Positions 1-7,111 are shown, counted from the first letter of the stretch. The stretch: 13,354 nt of DNA from an uncultured Collinsella sp. (GCA_900754275.1 CAAECF010000033.1:1-13354); one strand, 5' to 3'. Numbers and translations are program-made. Notes: a model not told the origin generated them from the letters alone.

Positions 1-129
1 AGCGAGCAAGGTGCCTTGAAACGAGGCGGCATTGACCTTCTGGTCATGCCGCCGAAGTTGAAAGGCAGATTGCCGCTCTGGCGGGCTTGCAGCGTCGATC
101 GGTCCGCCGTTCGTAAGAACGGCGGAACC
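1..129 (+). ncRNA. Structured RNA-like repeat, copy 1 (5' end cut by window edge)
   Basis: This block folds into the same architecture as 8514-8660. Visible stems are 1-4/74-77 (inner end of an outer stem whose 5' arm lies before the window), 6-9/70-73, 13-17/62-66 (GCCTT/AAGGC), 25-32/46-53 with a T bulge and then GACC-TTCT-GGTC (34-45), and a final 9-bp hairpin 104-112/117-125 closed by GTAA. Unpaired words GAAACGA, GAAGTTGA, CAGA and GCAGCGTCGA are shared with copy 2, while stem sequences differ but remain paired. The plus strand is preferred because the unpaired segments are purine-rich on it and the last loop is GNRA-type; this is inference. It ends just beyond the stop codon of the opposing GntR gene. 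I do not recognise the family. A computational motif named Collinsella-1 exists in the literature, and I cannot tell whether this is it. Function unknown. Confidence 0.55.
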
Positions 130-133
130 AACC

Positions 134-853
134 CTACATGACCATAACGTAGCGCGATCCCACGTAGTACTGCTTACCCATCAGGACCGGCTCGCCATTG
201 GGGCCGATAAAGCCGGCACGCAGGTTGAGCAGTGGATCGTGCGGAGCAATGCCCAGCTCGGCCGCCTGCTCGGTATTGGCACGAACGGCCTCGACCGTGC
301 GGTAGCCAACCGAGACAATCGGCGTTCCGCCAACACGCTCGACCTCGGAAAAAATCGACTTGTCCTCAAGATCGGCCGTCAACAGCTCACGGTAGGCGTC
401 AAACGGCACAAAGATGTTCTCCTCAAAAATGGGCTCGCCGTCGGCCGTACGCACGCGCTTGATGTGCAGCAGCAGCGCGTCCTTCTGCAGGCCAAAGAAC
501 TCCATCTCGTTTTGACGTGCCGGCACAATCTGGCGATCGACCACATGCGCGCCCGCCTTCATGTCATTATCGGCACACAGCGCGGTAAACGTCTGCAGCG
601 TCGAAGCGTGGAACTGGCGGTTGATGTGCGGCGTGGAGACAAAGGTGCCACGGCCCTGCTGCTTAACCAGGTAGCCATCGGAGCACAGCTCCTCGACGGC
701 GCGGCGCACCGTAATGCGGCTCACGTCGTACTGCTCGGCTAGCTCAAGCTCGGACGGAATACGCTCCTTGGGTGCATAAACACCTTTCTCGATCGCGTCC
801 TTGATTTCGTCATAAATCTGCTGGTAAAGCGGTGCATTTTTGGGCGTAGGCAT
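134..853 (-). CDS. GntR family regulator with UTRA domain (GntR-1)
   Basis: A 239-aa transcription factor of the GntR/HutC class. The N-terminal winged helix-turn-helix spans residues about 8-72, with IPSELELAEQYDVSRITVRR at 32-51 as the recognition helix region and the wing at GRGTF (67-71). The rest (about 85-235) is a UTRA ligand-binding domain, which in this class usually senses a sugar phosphate or related metabolite. The ATG at 851-853 is the first sensible start; its ribosome site is weak (AAGAG). A 13-bp near-palindrome at 891-903 recurs before the PTS operon and the DMT gene. I infer that this protein represses itself and those two units, although it lies more than 2 kb from the nearest end of the PTS operon. 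Its effector is unknown but would plausibly be a phosphorylated Amadori compound. Confidence 0.93.
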   Translation of the reverse strand: MPTPKNAPLYQQIYDEIKDAIEKGVYAPKERIPSELELAEQYDVSRITVRRAVEELCSDGYLVKQQGRGTFVSTPHINRQFHASTLQTFTALCADNDMKAGAHVVDRQIVPARQNEMEFFGLQKDALLLHIKRVRTADGEPIFEENIFVPFDAYRELLTADLEDKSIFSEVERVGGTPIVSVGYRTVEAVRANTEQAAELGIAPHDPLLNLRAGFIGPNGEPVLMGKQYYVGSRYVMVM

Positions 854-890
854 ATCTAATCACTCTTATCGAAATATTGAAATAACTAAT

Positions 891-903
891 ACGTATATAA
901 CGT
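891..903. promoter_or_regulatory. Candidate GntR-1 operator, site A
   Basis: The sequence ACGTATATAACGT has ACGT arms around a 5-bp AT core. It begins 38 bp upstream of the GntR-1 start. Sites with 11 of 13 matches, in one or the other orientation, occur at 7039-7051 and at 8311-8332, each at a similar distance before a gene start. Binding by GntR-1 is inferred from this shared placement. Confidence 0.5.
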
Positions 904-945
904 CTAGTTTCATGTTACCTCATATTGATAAAACGATACACCCTC

Positions 946-989
946 CCTACCAAAAAGCGACAGCTTCATTTTGGCAGGTTTTATCTGGG
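946..989 (+). repeat. Collinsella-type intergenic repeat, diverged copy
   Basis: It contains CATTTTGGCAGG followed by TTTTATCTGGG, matching the copies at 3081-3126 and 10581-10604. CCTACCAAAA (946-955) and TTTTGGCAGG (970-979) form inverted arms that pair through a G-U on the minus strand. It lies in the gap between GntR-1 and the YitT gene. The internal GGGACAGGTTTA core has diverged to GCGACAGCTTCA. Confidence 0.6.
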
Positions 990-996
990 CAAACGA

Positions 997-1032
997 GAGC
1001 CTCCCGAAAGCAGCGAGGCTTTCGGGAGGCTC
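997..1032 (-). terminator. Strong hairpin after the YitT gene
   Basis: A perfect 14-bp stem (997-1010 with 1019-1032) has an 8-nt loop and lies about 40 bp past the YitT stop codon. The stem is GC-rich, but neither strand has a good T-run after it. It may terminate weakly, protect the mRNA 3' end, or belong to the adjoining repeat. Confidence 0.5.
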
Positions 1033-1073
1033 AAGCGGACAGGATTGCGCCAGGCCAGCAAAATGCCAAAACC

Positions 1074-2081
1074 CTACTTGCCGTCGTCCTGCTGCAGGCT
1101 ATCCTGCTCGCTGAGGCGCGCCTGCCTGCTGGCCATGCGTGCGGGCTTGTCGGGATCGGGAACGGCCGTGGGCATGGGCTCGTCGACATGACCACCCCAC
1201 CAGCCGCCCACAAAGTTGAGCGTGTGGAACACATTGATCACGGCGCCGGGATCAATGTCGCACACCAGCTTGATAATGTCCTGACTCTCGTAGGTCGAAA
1301 CAACGGTGTGCAGCAGGTACATCTTTTCACGGCTGTATCCGCCGATGACCTCAGCGCAGCTAATGCCGTGCTGAAAATGGTCAACATAGGCGGTCATGAC
1401 CTCGTCTGCCTTGCGCGTCGTGATCTGCAGCGTCACGCGGTCGTAGCGACGATAGAAGCTGTCGATGGTCTTGGTCGAAATAAACTGGAACACGATGGAG
1501 TACGCCGCCTTGTCCCAGCCAAACATAAAACCAAAGATCGCCAGGATAAAGCAGTTGAAACCAAAAATGACGCCCCAGATGGTCTTGCCCGTGTGGTTGG
1601 AGACCCATAACGCGATAAAGTCGGTGCCGCCGGTGGATGCGCCGGACTTAAGCGCAATGGCAGCGCCCAGACCCGAGACCACGCCGCCAAAAATGATGAG
1701 CATGATCTTGTCGCCCAAAAATGGAGCGAAGTGAAAGACGTTGAGGAACAGCGACGAGAGCACGACTTGCATCATCGAGAAGATGACGAAGCGCTTGCTA
1801 ATGCCACTCCAACATAGGAGCGCCACGGGGATGTTGAGCGCGAGCATACCGAGCGAGATGTCGATGTGAACGCCGCCGAGCGAGGTAACGCGATCGAGCA
1901 GGACCGCAACGCCGGTGAGGCCGCTCGGAAGCAAGTCGGCGGGCTGGATGAACGCCTGGATCAGAAATGTCTGGAGAACGGCAGAAATCGTGACCGCCAC
2001 GGCAGTAATGGCGCGGCGAACGATGGTGAGACGGCCGAGCATGAGCACGCGGTCCGTGAGCTGATCGATGGCGTTCGCCAC
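1074..2081 (-). CDS. YitT family membrane protein with C-terminal DUF2179 domain
   Basis: A 335-aa integral membrane protein. Hydrophobic segments occupy roughly residues 20-190, and the YitT hallmark GASTGGTDF is at 147-155. A soluble DUF2179-type domain follows at about 220-290, then a polar tail rich in Pro, Gln and Asp. The length is slightly above the usual 280-300 aa because of this tail. The start is a GTG at 2079-2081 preceded by GAAAGGAG at good spacing. YitT proteins are widespread in Gram-positive bacteria and their transport role is not settled. Nothing links this gene to the PTS operon; it looks like a stand-alone unit. Confidence 0.9.
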   Translation of the reverse strand: MANAIDQLTDRVLMLGRLTIVRRAITAVAVTISAVLQTFLIQAFIQPADLLPSGLTGVAVLLDRVTSLGGVHIDISLGMLALNIPVALLCWSGISKRFVIFSMMQVVLSSLFLNVFHFAPFLGDKIMLIIFGGVVSGLGAAIALKSGASTGGTDFIALWVSNHTGKTIWGVIFGFNCFILAIFGFMFGWDKAAYSIVFQFISTKTIDSFYRRYDRVTLQITTRKADEVMTAYVDHFQHGISCAEVIGGYSREKMYLLHTVVSTYESQDIIKLVCDIDPGAVINVFHTLNFVGGWWGGHVDEPMPTAVPDPDKPARMASRQARLSEQDSLQQDDGK

Positions 2082-2436
2082 GTAGGCTCCTTTCGAAGGC
2101 AGATGTGGTTGTGGGGCATGCCCGCGATTGTAGCATGGAGCGTGCGGGGGCGCTTCAATTCACCCTCCCTCGACAACCAAAGCGGGACCAGCAACCCCCA
2201 CAACCAAAGGCCCAAATTACAAGTGAGTAGACTTTACGCGACCTGCAGTGCACACCCAAAACCGCCACCCCCGTGACCTGCGGTTTTACAAAGGAAGATA
2301 TGCATTGTGCTCGGCCTGCGCCAAAAAGTCTACTCACTTAGACCGAATCGAAGCCAAACGGATCAAAATCGAAACCAAATTGAGCCAATCCACCGCAAAA
2401 AACGTTTGAACCCGTGCTTCTCGCGGCGGATTGACA
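2082..2436. other. 355-bp gap between the YitT and HAD genes
   Basis: No convincing coding frame is present. The gap holds the YitT ribosome site and promoter region, the inverted-repeat element at 2221-2339, and a loosely paired stem (2386-2396 with 2423-2433, one G-U on the minus strand, long loop) that may serve as the 3' end of the HAD transcript. The part at about 2341-2385 is AC-rich with no structure that I can see. Confidence 0.6.
2221..2339. repeat. Palindromic element with 15-bp terminal inverted repeats
   Basis: AAGTGAGTAGACTTT at 2221-2235 is repeated as its exact reverse complement at 2325-2339. Between them is an 8-bp inverted repeat (AAAACCGC 2258-2265, GCGGTTTT 2280-2287). 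The element is 119 bp long, carries no gene and has no obvious flanking target duplication. It resembles a small non-autonomous mobile or repetitive element, though a regulatory RNA hairpin is also possible. Confidence 0.55.
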
Positions 2437-3066
2437 CTACAAAGCGGCCAAAATGTCGGTCAAATTATCGATAACGGCATCGGCTCGCGATTGATCGAGG
2501 TTAACGCCCTCGTGCGGACGCAGCGCCAGGACGCGGGCGCCGGAGCGCTTGCCGGCCTCGATACCCAAAGGCGAATCCTCGATAACCAGGCACTCGGCGG
2601 GCTCCACACCCACCGCCTCCATGGCACGCAGGTAGATCTCGGGGTCGGGCTTAAACGCACTGCACTCGTGACCGCTGATGGTGTAGTCCAGCACGTCGGC
2701 GATACCGGCAATCCCCACCAGCTCGTCAATGAGCTCGCGATAGGACGAGCTTGCGATGGCGCACTTCACGCCGCGCTCGTGCAGCTTGCGCATCACCGGC
2801 TCCGTCTGCTCGTTGAGCAGCTCGGCATACGGAACGGGATGGTCTGGGCTGTAGACCTGCTTGTACTCCACGCGCAGGCGCTCGCGCAGCTCAACATCGT
2901 CAGGTACCAGCGACTTCCAAATGGCGGGCTCGTTAGACCCCGAAAGATCGGGGATCTCGTCAAAGTGAAAGCCCTTCTCTTCCATAAACGCCACGCGACG
3001 ACGGTTGTAGAACCACTCGGTATCGACCAGCACGCCGTCCATGTCAAACAGCACTGCCTTGATCAT
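2437..3066 (-). CDS. HAD-superfamily hydrolase (phosphatase or beta-phosphoglucomutase-like)
   Basis: A 209-aa haloacid-dehalogenase enzyme of the subfamily I type. Motif I is FDMDGVLVDTEW with nucleophile Asp8 and acid/base Asp10. Motif II is the Ser run at 106-108 (ASSS), motif III is Lys139 in KPDPEIY, and motif IV is Glu163-Asp164 in VIEDSPLGIEAG. The cap domain occupies about 15-80. It should hydrolyse or isomerise a small phosphorylated metabolite in the cytoplasm; the substrate cannot be read from the sequence. I place the start at the ATG 3064-3066 because GGGAGGAG lies 6 nt upstream. The ATG two codons earlier abuts that site, and the longer upstream frame reads through an intergenic repeat. 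It is downstream of the PTS operon but behind its terminator, so probably separately expressed. Confidence 0.92.
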   Translation of the reverse strand: MIKAVLFDMDGVLVDTEWFYNRRRVAFMEEKGFHFDEIPDLSGSNEPAIWKSLVPDDVELRERLRVEYKQVYSPDHPVPYAELLNEQTEPVMRKLHERGVKCAIASSSYRELIDELVGIAGIADVLDYTISGHECSAFKPDPEIYLRAMEAVGVEPAECLVIEDSPLGIEAGKRSGARVLALRPHEGVNLDQSRADAVIDNLTDILAAL

Positions 3067-3080
3067 ACGCATCTCCTCCC

Positions 3081-3126
3081 ACCTGCCAAGAAGGGACAGG
3101 TTTATTTTGGTAGGTTTTATCTGGGG
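3081..3126 (+). repeat. Collinsella-type intergenic repeat (GGGACAGG core)
   Basis: ACCTGCCAA (3081-3089) pairs with TTGGTAGGT (3108-3116, G-U allowed), enclosing GGGACAGG. It continues as TTTTATCTGGGG. It is related to the copies at 946-989 and 10581-10604 and lies just upstream of the HAD ribosome site, so it may form part of that gene's leader. Confidence 0.7.
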
Positions 3127-3157
3127 CTTTGCAGCGCAACGGGCACGCCCCCAAAGC

Positions 3158-3189
3158 AAAAAGGGGACAGGGCGCAAACCCCATCCCCT
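3158..3189 (-). terminator. Rho-independent terminator of the PTS operon
   Basis: Reading the minus strand, GGGGA-TG-GGGG pairs with CCC-TG-TCCCC across a short TTTGCG loop and is followed directly by five T residues. It lies about 35 bp after the stop codon of the first SIS gene, where an operon terminator is expected. Confidence 0.7.
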
Positions 3190-3222
3190 CTCAATCAACC
3201 CGTAAGGTCTACTTACTTGCGA

Positions 3223-4206
3223 TTAGTAGGAAAGCTTCCACATGTAGCGACGCATGGTCAGCGGGTGCTGACGGGCCTCGGCGATCTGGTTGCCGTACTC
3301 GCGCATAACGGCGAGGTGCAGCAGCGGGTTGAAGTAGGTAACGACGCTCGCGGGCACAGCGTCGGCCAGGCCGTAGTCCTTGGAGTCAATCAGAGCGACC
3401 TTGGCACCCATACGCTGCAGGAAGGTGAGGGCACGAGCGTCCATCGGACGGGTAGCACCGTCGGACATGAGGAAGACGTAGGGCTTACCCTCGGTGGAAA
3501 CCTCGAACGGGCCGTGGAAGTACTCGCCGGTGTTGTAGGAAGCAGCGTCGATCCACTGCATCTCGGTGAACAGGAAGGCGGCGTTAGAATAAGCCATCTT
3601 CTCGGAGGCACCGGAGGCCATGAAGTAGATCATCTTGTCGTCCTTGAAGTCCTGAGCGAACTGCTTGGCCAGGCCCTTGGCAGACTGAGCAGCGTTCTCG
3701 ATCAGCTCGAAGATGTTGTTGAGGCCGGTGATCATGTCCTCGTAGTGATCATAGCCCTCGGTCTGCTGAAGGATCTCGAGAGCAAGAGCGATGGCGTAGG
3801 CGGGCTTCTCGGCCTTGGCGGCATAGTTGGCATGGAAGCCGTGGACGATGACGTGGTCGGCGTCGACGGTCAGAGCGGAGCCAGCCTTGTTGGTGAGGGA
3901 GACGACCGGGCAGTTGTGCTTCTTGGCGGTCTTGTTGGCCTCGACGGTCTCGGGCGTGGAGCCACCGAGGGAGCAGGTGATCACGAAGGTGTGCTCGTTG
4001 ACCCAGGAGGGCGTGTCGTAGTTGAACTCGTTAGCGGTGAAGATCTGAACGTTCAGCTTGTCCGTGTTGTTGGCCAGGAAGTACTTGGCGGGGTAAAGGT
4101 CGGACATGGAAGCACCGCAGCCGACGAAGGCGACGCTGTGGATCTCGTGGTTGGACAGGACGTCAGCGACGATCTGCTTAGGGAGGTTAAGGTCGATCTC
4201 GTACAT
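3223..4206 (-). CDS. SIS-domain sugar-phosphate deglycase, FrlB/FraB/GfrF-like (SIS-1)
   Basis: A 327-aa protein with two SIS (sugar isomerase) domains, about 20-140 and 180-320, the length of FrlB/FraB deglycases. These enzymes split a phosphorylated Amadori compound into glucose 6-phosphate and the free amino acid. The acid/base pair of the family is conserved: Glu215 in FTEMQWIDAASY and His231 in GEYFHGPFE, 16 residues apart as in FrlB and the GlmS isomerase domain. The C-terminus RRYMWKLSY is typical of this group. The start is ATG 4204-4206 with AAAGGA nine bases upstream; the ATG three codons earlier touches that site. It is the last gene of the PTS operon, about 200 bp after EIID. The exact substrate (fructoselysine, glucoselysine, fructose-asparagine) is inferred only to class. 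Confidence 0.85.
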   Translation of the reverse strand: MYEIDLNLPKQIVADVLSNHEIHSVAFVGCGASMSDLYPAKYFLANNTDKLNVQIFTANEFNYDTPSWVNEHTFVITCSLGGSTPETVEANKTAKKHNCPVVSLTNKAGSALTVDADHVIVHGFHANYAAKAEKPAYAIALALEILQQTEGYDHYEDMITGLNNIFELIENAAQSAKGLAKQFAQDFKDDKMIYFMASGASEKMAYSNAAFLFTEMQWIDAASYNTGEYFHGPFEVSTEGKPYVFLMSDGATRPMDARALTFLQRMGAKVALIDSKDYGLADAVPASVVTYFNPLLHLAVMREYGNQIAEARQHPLTMRRYMWKLSY

Positions 4207-4296
4207 CTGACACATTCCTTTCGATTTTTGCGGCGCCACATTGCCGAGCGCTCGCAGGGTTACCGTGGTTTGGACCGAGTCGCCGGCCCGTTGAGG

Positions 4297-4327
4297 ATGT
4301 GTCAAAGGAACTGTCCCTTTGACACAT
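4297..4327. repeat. 12-bp hairpin in the EIID-SIS-1 gap
   Basis: ATGTGTCAAAGG (4297-4308) and CCTTTGACACAT (4316-4327) pair perfectly around a 7-nt loop that includes part of the GGGACAG word found in other intergenic repeats here. It lies inside the PTS operon and may act in mRNA processing or partial termination before SIS-1. Confidence 0.6.
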
Positions 4328-4338
4328 TTAGGGATGGA

Positions 4339-4371
4339 AGCCTGCCTGGGGTATGGGATGTCAGGCAGGCT
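4339..4371. repeat. 10-bp hairpin just after EIID
   Basis: AGCCTGCCTG (4339-4348) pairs with CAGGCAGGCT (4362-4371) around a 13-nt loop. It begins about 33 bp past the EIID stop codon and has no T-run on the minus strand. With the hairpin at 4297-4327 it forms a double stem-loop in the only large gap of the operon. Confidence 0.55.
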
Positions 4372-4404
4372 CCCCGGGGAAAGCGATTAGACGCTTGATC
4401 GCGA

Positions 4405-5238
4405 CTAGGCCAGGATGCCGGCCGCGGAGAGGGCGATGCCGCCCACGATGGCGATCACGAGAAGCCAACCGGTGTTGACGTTCTTCTTGATGAGCCAGTA
4501 CATAAGGCCGGTGAGGCCGAGGGAGATCATCTGGGGCATCATGCCATCCAGGATGTCCTGGATCACGACGGTGCCGTCAGCGAACTGCAGCGGGGTGGTG
4601 GCGCCGATCAGCGTGGCGATCATGCCGCCCACGGACATAAGGCCCACGATGCCGCAGACATACATGAGCTTCTCCATGAGGTCGCCGCCCTGAAGCTTGC
4701 TCAGGTACTCGTGGCCACCCTGATAGCCCATCTTGGCTGCGAACCAAGTGATCAGCACGGAGGGCACGATGGAGATGAGCATGGCCAGGATCGGGCCCAT
4801 GATGGAGCCCTGCTGAGCCAGCTGAACGCCCAGACCAAAGGCGATAACGCGGATGGTGCCCTGGAAGAAGGAGTCACCAATACCGGAAAGCGGGCCCATG
4901 AGGGAGGTCTTGACCGCGTTGATCGAATCGGGGTCGAAGTTCTCGGGATTCTTGGCGTACTCCTCCTCCATGGAGGCGGCGAGGCCCAGGATGAAAGCGC
5001 TCGTCTGCGGGGTGCAGTTGTAGAACGCCATGTGACGGTGGTAAGCCTCTTTCTTAGCAGCGAGCTGCTTGGGGTCGGACTCATCCGGATAGAGGCGATC
5101 GAGCGTGGGAACCATGCCGTAGAGGAAGCCCATGTTCATCTGACGCTCGTAGTTCCAAGAGGCCTGGATGGCCCAGGAGCGCCAGAAGAACTGGCTGACC
5201 TTCTTGTTCAGGGACACGTCCTTGATTGCGGTTGCCAT
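4405..5238 (-). CDS. PTS mannose/fructose/sorbose family EIID subunit
   Basis: A 277-aa membrane component of a mannose-family phosphotransferase permease. The soluble N-terminal part carries family features such as FFWRSWAIQASWNYERQMNM (about 18-37) and the LSGIGDSFFQGT segment; hydrophobic helices follow to the C-terminus. EIID and EIIC together form the sugar channel that receives phosphate from EIIB. The ATG at 5236-5238 has an AAGGAGGA site about 8 bases upstream, so the longer upstream frame is not used. It starts 13 bp after the EIIC stop, which points to co-translation. A mannose-type PTS next to SIS deglycases resembles the gfr (glucoselysine/fructoselysine) system of Salmonella. Confidence 0.93.
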   Translation of the reverse strand: MATAIKDVSLNKKVSQFFWRSWAIQASWNYERQMNMGFLYGMVPTLDRLYPDESDPKQLAAKKEAYHRHMAFYNCTPQTSAFILGLAASMEEEYAKNPENFDPDSINAVKTSLMGPLSGIGDSFFQGTIRVIAFGLGVQLAQQGSIMGPILAMLISIVPSVLITWFAAKMGYQGGHEYLSKLQGGDLMEKLMYVCGIVGLMSVGGMIATLIGATTPLQFADGTVVIQDILDGMMPQMISLGLTGLMYWLIKKNVNTGWLLVIAIVGGIALSAAGILA

Positions 5239-5251
5239 AGTGTGTTCCTCC

Positions 5252-6046
5252 TTAGTCTTCGTCGTCTTCGAGCGGATCGTAGTCGGAATCGACACCGGCG
5301 GCTGCATGGGAACCGTTGAACTTGAAGCCCATGAAGACGACAGCCAGGCACACACCGATCAGAGCGACCGCGATGACGGACAGGTTGAGGTAAGCGGCGA
5401 GCAGGAAACCGATGAACAGGAACGGAGTCATACCCTTCTTGATCATCATGGTGAGCAGCAGGGCCAAGCCGTAGGCGGTCATGATCTTGGTCGAAACGTT
5501 AAGACCAGTGGACAGCCACTCGGGAACCATGTTGACGATGGTCTGGACCAGGTCGGTGCCGACAAAGACGGCGAGGAAGATCGGCAGGAAGTACATGAGA
5601 GCGTACAGACCGGAGCCGGCGCAGATGTGCATACGGTAGGCGGTCTTGAACTTTCCGTTATCGATCGCGTTATCTGCCACATGGGTGAGGGCGGCGATGA
5701 TGGAACGGAACACGATGCCGAGGAGCTGACCCAGGACGGCGACCGGGATGGCGATCGTCATGGCGGTCTCGGCGGAAGCATCGGTCAGGCACGCAAAGGC
5801 AGCGGCCACGATGCCGCCCAGGACCATATCGGGCGGAACGGCGGCGCCGACCTGCACCAGGCCCATGGACACGAGCTCGACGGCGGCACCGACGGCAAGG
5901 CCGGTGGGCACATCGCCCAGCAGCAGACCGACGAGCGTAGCGCCAACGAGGGGCTGCTCGAAGTTAAGACGACCGAGCAGGCGGGAGTCCCACATGCAGA
6001 ACACGCCGACGAGGCCGACGAGCACCGCACTGATGAACGTATTCAT
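5252..6046 (-). CDS. PTS mannose/fructose/sorbose family EIIC subunit
   Basis: A 264-aa polytopic membrane protein. It opens with a hydrophobic helix (FISAVLVGLVGVFCMWDSRLLG) and has the EIIC-Man segment GDVPTGLAVGAAVELVSMGL at about 44-63, part of the substrate-translocating region. It ends in an acidic tail (DPLEDDED). The ATG at 6044-6046 is preceded by AAAGGAGAA. It sits between EIIAB and EIID with short gaps, so the three permease genes form one transcript. Its specificity for a glycated amino acid is inferred from the deglycase neighbours, not from the protein itself. Confidence 0.93.
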   Translation of the reverse strand: MNTFISAVLVGLVGVFCMWDSRLLGRLNFEQPLVGATLVGLLLGDVPTGLAVGAAVELVSMGLVQVGAAVPPDMVLGGIVAAAFACLTDASAETAMTIAIPVAVLGQLLGIVFRSIIAALTHVADNAIDNGKFKTAYRMHICAGSGLYALMYFLPIFLAVFVGTDLVQTIVNMVPEWLSTGLNVSTKIMTAYGLALLLTMMIKKGMTPFLFIGFLLAAYLNLSVIAVALIGVCLAVVFMGFKFNGSHAAAGVDSDYDPLEDDED

Positions 6047-6082
6047 ACCCTTCTCCTTTCAGTCAGGCAAAAGCCTGGTTGA

Positions 6083-7006
6083 TTACAGCTTGGCGTCGAT
6101 GTCGACGCTCTGATACGTGGGGGTCTGCTGGACGTAGAGCTTGATGCCCATGTCGAGCAGCTGGTTGATATCGGCCTTCTGGGTGGCATCGAGGAAGACG
6201 GAGCTGTCCTTGCCGCCGACCTGATCGGCACCGTCGTGGTTGGCGGTGGCGCCCAGGTTGATGGCGTCGAGCTTGTAGCCCTGGCAGAACTGCAGCATCT
6301 CGGCAGTGTTGCCAAAGACGAACATAACGCGCTCGCCGAGGGTGTTGAGCTTGTCCATCTTGGCGAGGGCACGCTCGACGGTGAAGACGTTCAGGCGCAC
6401 GCCCTGGGGCTTGGCCAGCTTAAGAGCACCCTTCTTGATGTCATCGTTGGCGGCAGCGTTGTCGACGACGATGATGCGCTCGGCCTGAACCTTGGTGGTC
6501 CAGGTAAAGACGACCTGGCCGTGCAGCAGACGGTAGTCAAGACGTGCGAGGACGATCTTGGCGGGACCGGAGCTGTGACGGGGCGCCTTAGCCTTCTTGG
6601 CGGGAGCCGCGGCAGCCTCGACCGGTGCGTTGGGGTTGGTCAGACCGGTGCGGGCCTCGTTGATGAGGGCCGCGAGCTCGGCGCCCTTGACGGGGACGGG
6701 GCTCATAGCGAGCGTCAGTGCCAGCGGAATGTTGAAACCGCTGACAACCGTGAACTTCGTGCCGTTCTTGGAAAGCTCGACCATGCTGTTGTTGACCGAG
6801 CTGCCGAGCATATCGGTCAGCACATAGACGGTGTCGTCCGCGTTGAACGTGGCGATCATGGCGTCCACCTTGTTGGTGATGGGCTCCTTGTCGTCGCGAG
6901 CAAGCGACACGACGTGGACGTTCGACACGTCGCCGAGAACCATCTCGAGCGTGTCTTTGGCGCCTGCGGCCAGGCCGCCATGAGATGCGAGAATGATCTG
7001 ATTCAT
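6083..7006 (-). CDS. PTS mannose-family EIIAB fusion protein
   Basis: A 307-aa cytoplasmic phosphocarrier and first gene of the operon. The EIIA domain covers about 1-125 with the phosphorylated His9 in ILASHGGLA. An Ala/Pro/Lys-rich linker (about 126-147) joins it to the EIIB domain (about 148-307), where His162 in DYRLLHGQV receives the phosphate before passing it to the substrate. The EIIA and EIIB activities are separate proteins in the Salmonella gfr system but fused here, as in E. coli ManX. The start ATG 7004-7006 has a strong AAGGAGGAG site. A consensus TATAAT and a GntR-like operator lie just upstream. Confidence 0.95.
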   Translation of the reverse strand: MNQIILASHGGLAAGAKDTLEMVLGDVSNVHVVSLARDDKEPITNKVDAMIATFNADDTVYVLTDMLGSSVNNSMVELSKNGTKFTVVSGFNIPLALTLAMSPVPVKGAELAALINEARTGLTNPNAPVEAAAAPAKKAKAPRHSSGPAKIVLARLDYRLLHGQVVFTWTTKVQAERIIVVDNAAANDDIKKGALKLAKPQGVRLNVFTVERALAKMDKLNTLGERVMFVFGNTAEMLQFCQGYKLDAINLGATANHDGADQVGGKDSSVFLDATQKADINQLLDMGIKLYVQQTPTYQSVDIDAKL

Positions 7007-7032
7007 CTTGCCTCCTCCTTTTCGTTATGGTC

Positions 7033-7038
7033 ATTATA
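7033..7038 (-). promoter_or_regulatory. Probable -10 box of the PTS operon promoter
   Basis: The minus strand reads TATAAT exactly, 27 bp before the EIIAB start. No good -35 box is visible at 16-18 bp, so the promoter may need an activator. The candidate operator at 7039-7051 abuts the -10 box, where a bound protein would block RNA polymerase. Confidence 0.5.
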
Positions 7039-7051
7039 ACGTCTTATACGT
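7039..7051. promoter_or_regulatory. Candidate GntR-1 operator, site B (PTS operon)
   Basis: ACGTCTTATACGT has perfect ACGT arms around a 5-bp core and matches site A (reverse complement) at 11 of 13 positions. It lies 33 bp upstream of EIIAB. The longer context also resembles site C: CGTTAT-GTC-TTAT occurs in both promoters. Confidence 0.55.
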
Positions 7052-7076
7052 TGCTTATATTGCTAATTAGTATAAA

Positions 7077-7111
7077 GACCGTTCGCGGGTGAAAATCGAC
7101 CGTTGACGGGT
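7077..7111. promoter_or_regulatory. Two 14-bp direct repeats upstream of the PTS promoter
   Basis: GACCGTTCGCGGGT (7077-7090) and GACCGTTGACGGGT (7098-7111) differ at two positions and are spaced 21 bp centre to centre, two helical turns. They lie about 40-75 bp upstream of the -10 box, a common position for a dimeric activator site. The binding protein is unknown. Confidence 0.45.

Noticed and set aside
1..129. Hammerhead or other known small self-cleaving ribozyme, because of the GAAA word
   Set aside because: The required CUGANGA core and matching three-way junction are absent in both copies.
2386..2433. Terminator for the HAD gene
   Set aside because: The 11-bp stem has a 26-nt loop and the T-run lies inside the loop rather than after the stem, so I mention it only within the gap entry.
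2431..4398. A 655-codon open plus-strand frame across the HAD and first SIS genes
   Set aside because: It lies opposite two well-supported enzymes, shows low-complexity Val/Gly/Leu-rich sequence without domains, and bridges an intergenic terminator. It is a GC-rich antisense shadow.
5168..6082. A 304-codon plus-strand frame opposite EIIC/EIID, and similar frames opposite EIIAB, SIS-2 and YitT
   Set aside because: Asp/Gly/His-rich antisense products of high-GC codon bias, with no ribosome site and conserved genes on the other strand.
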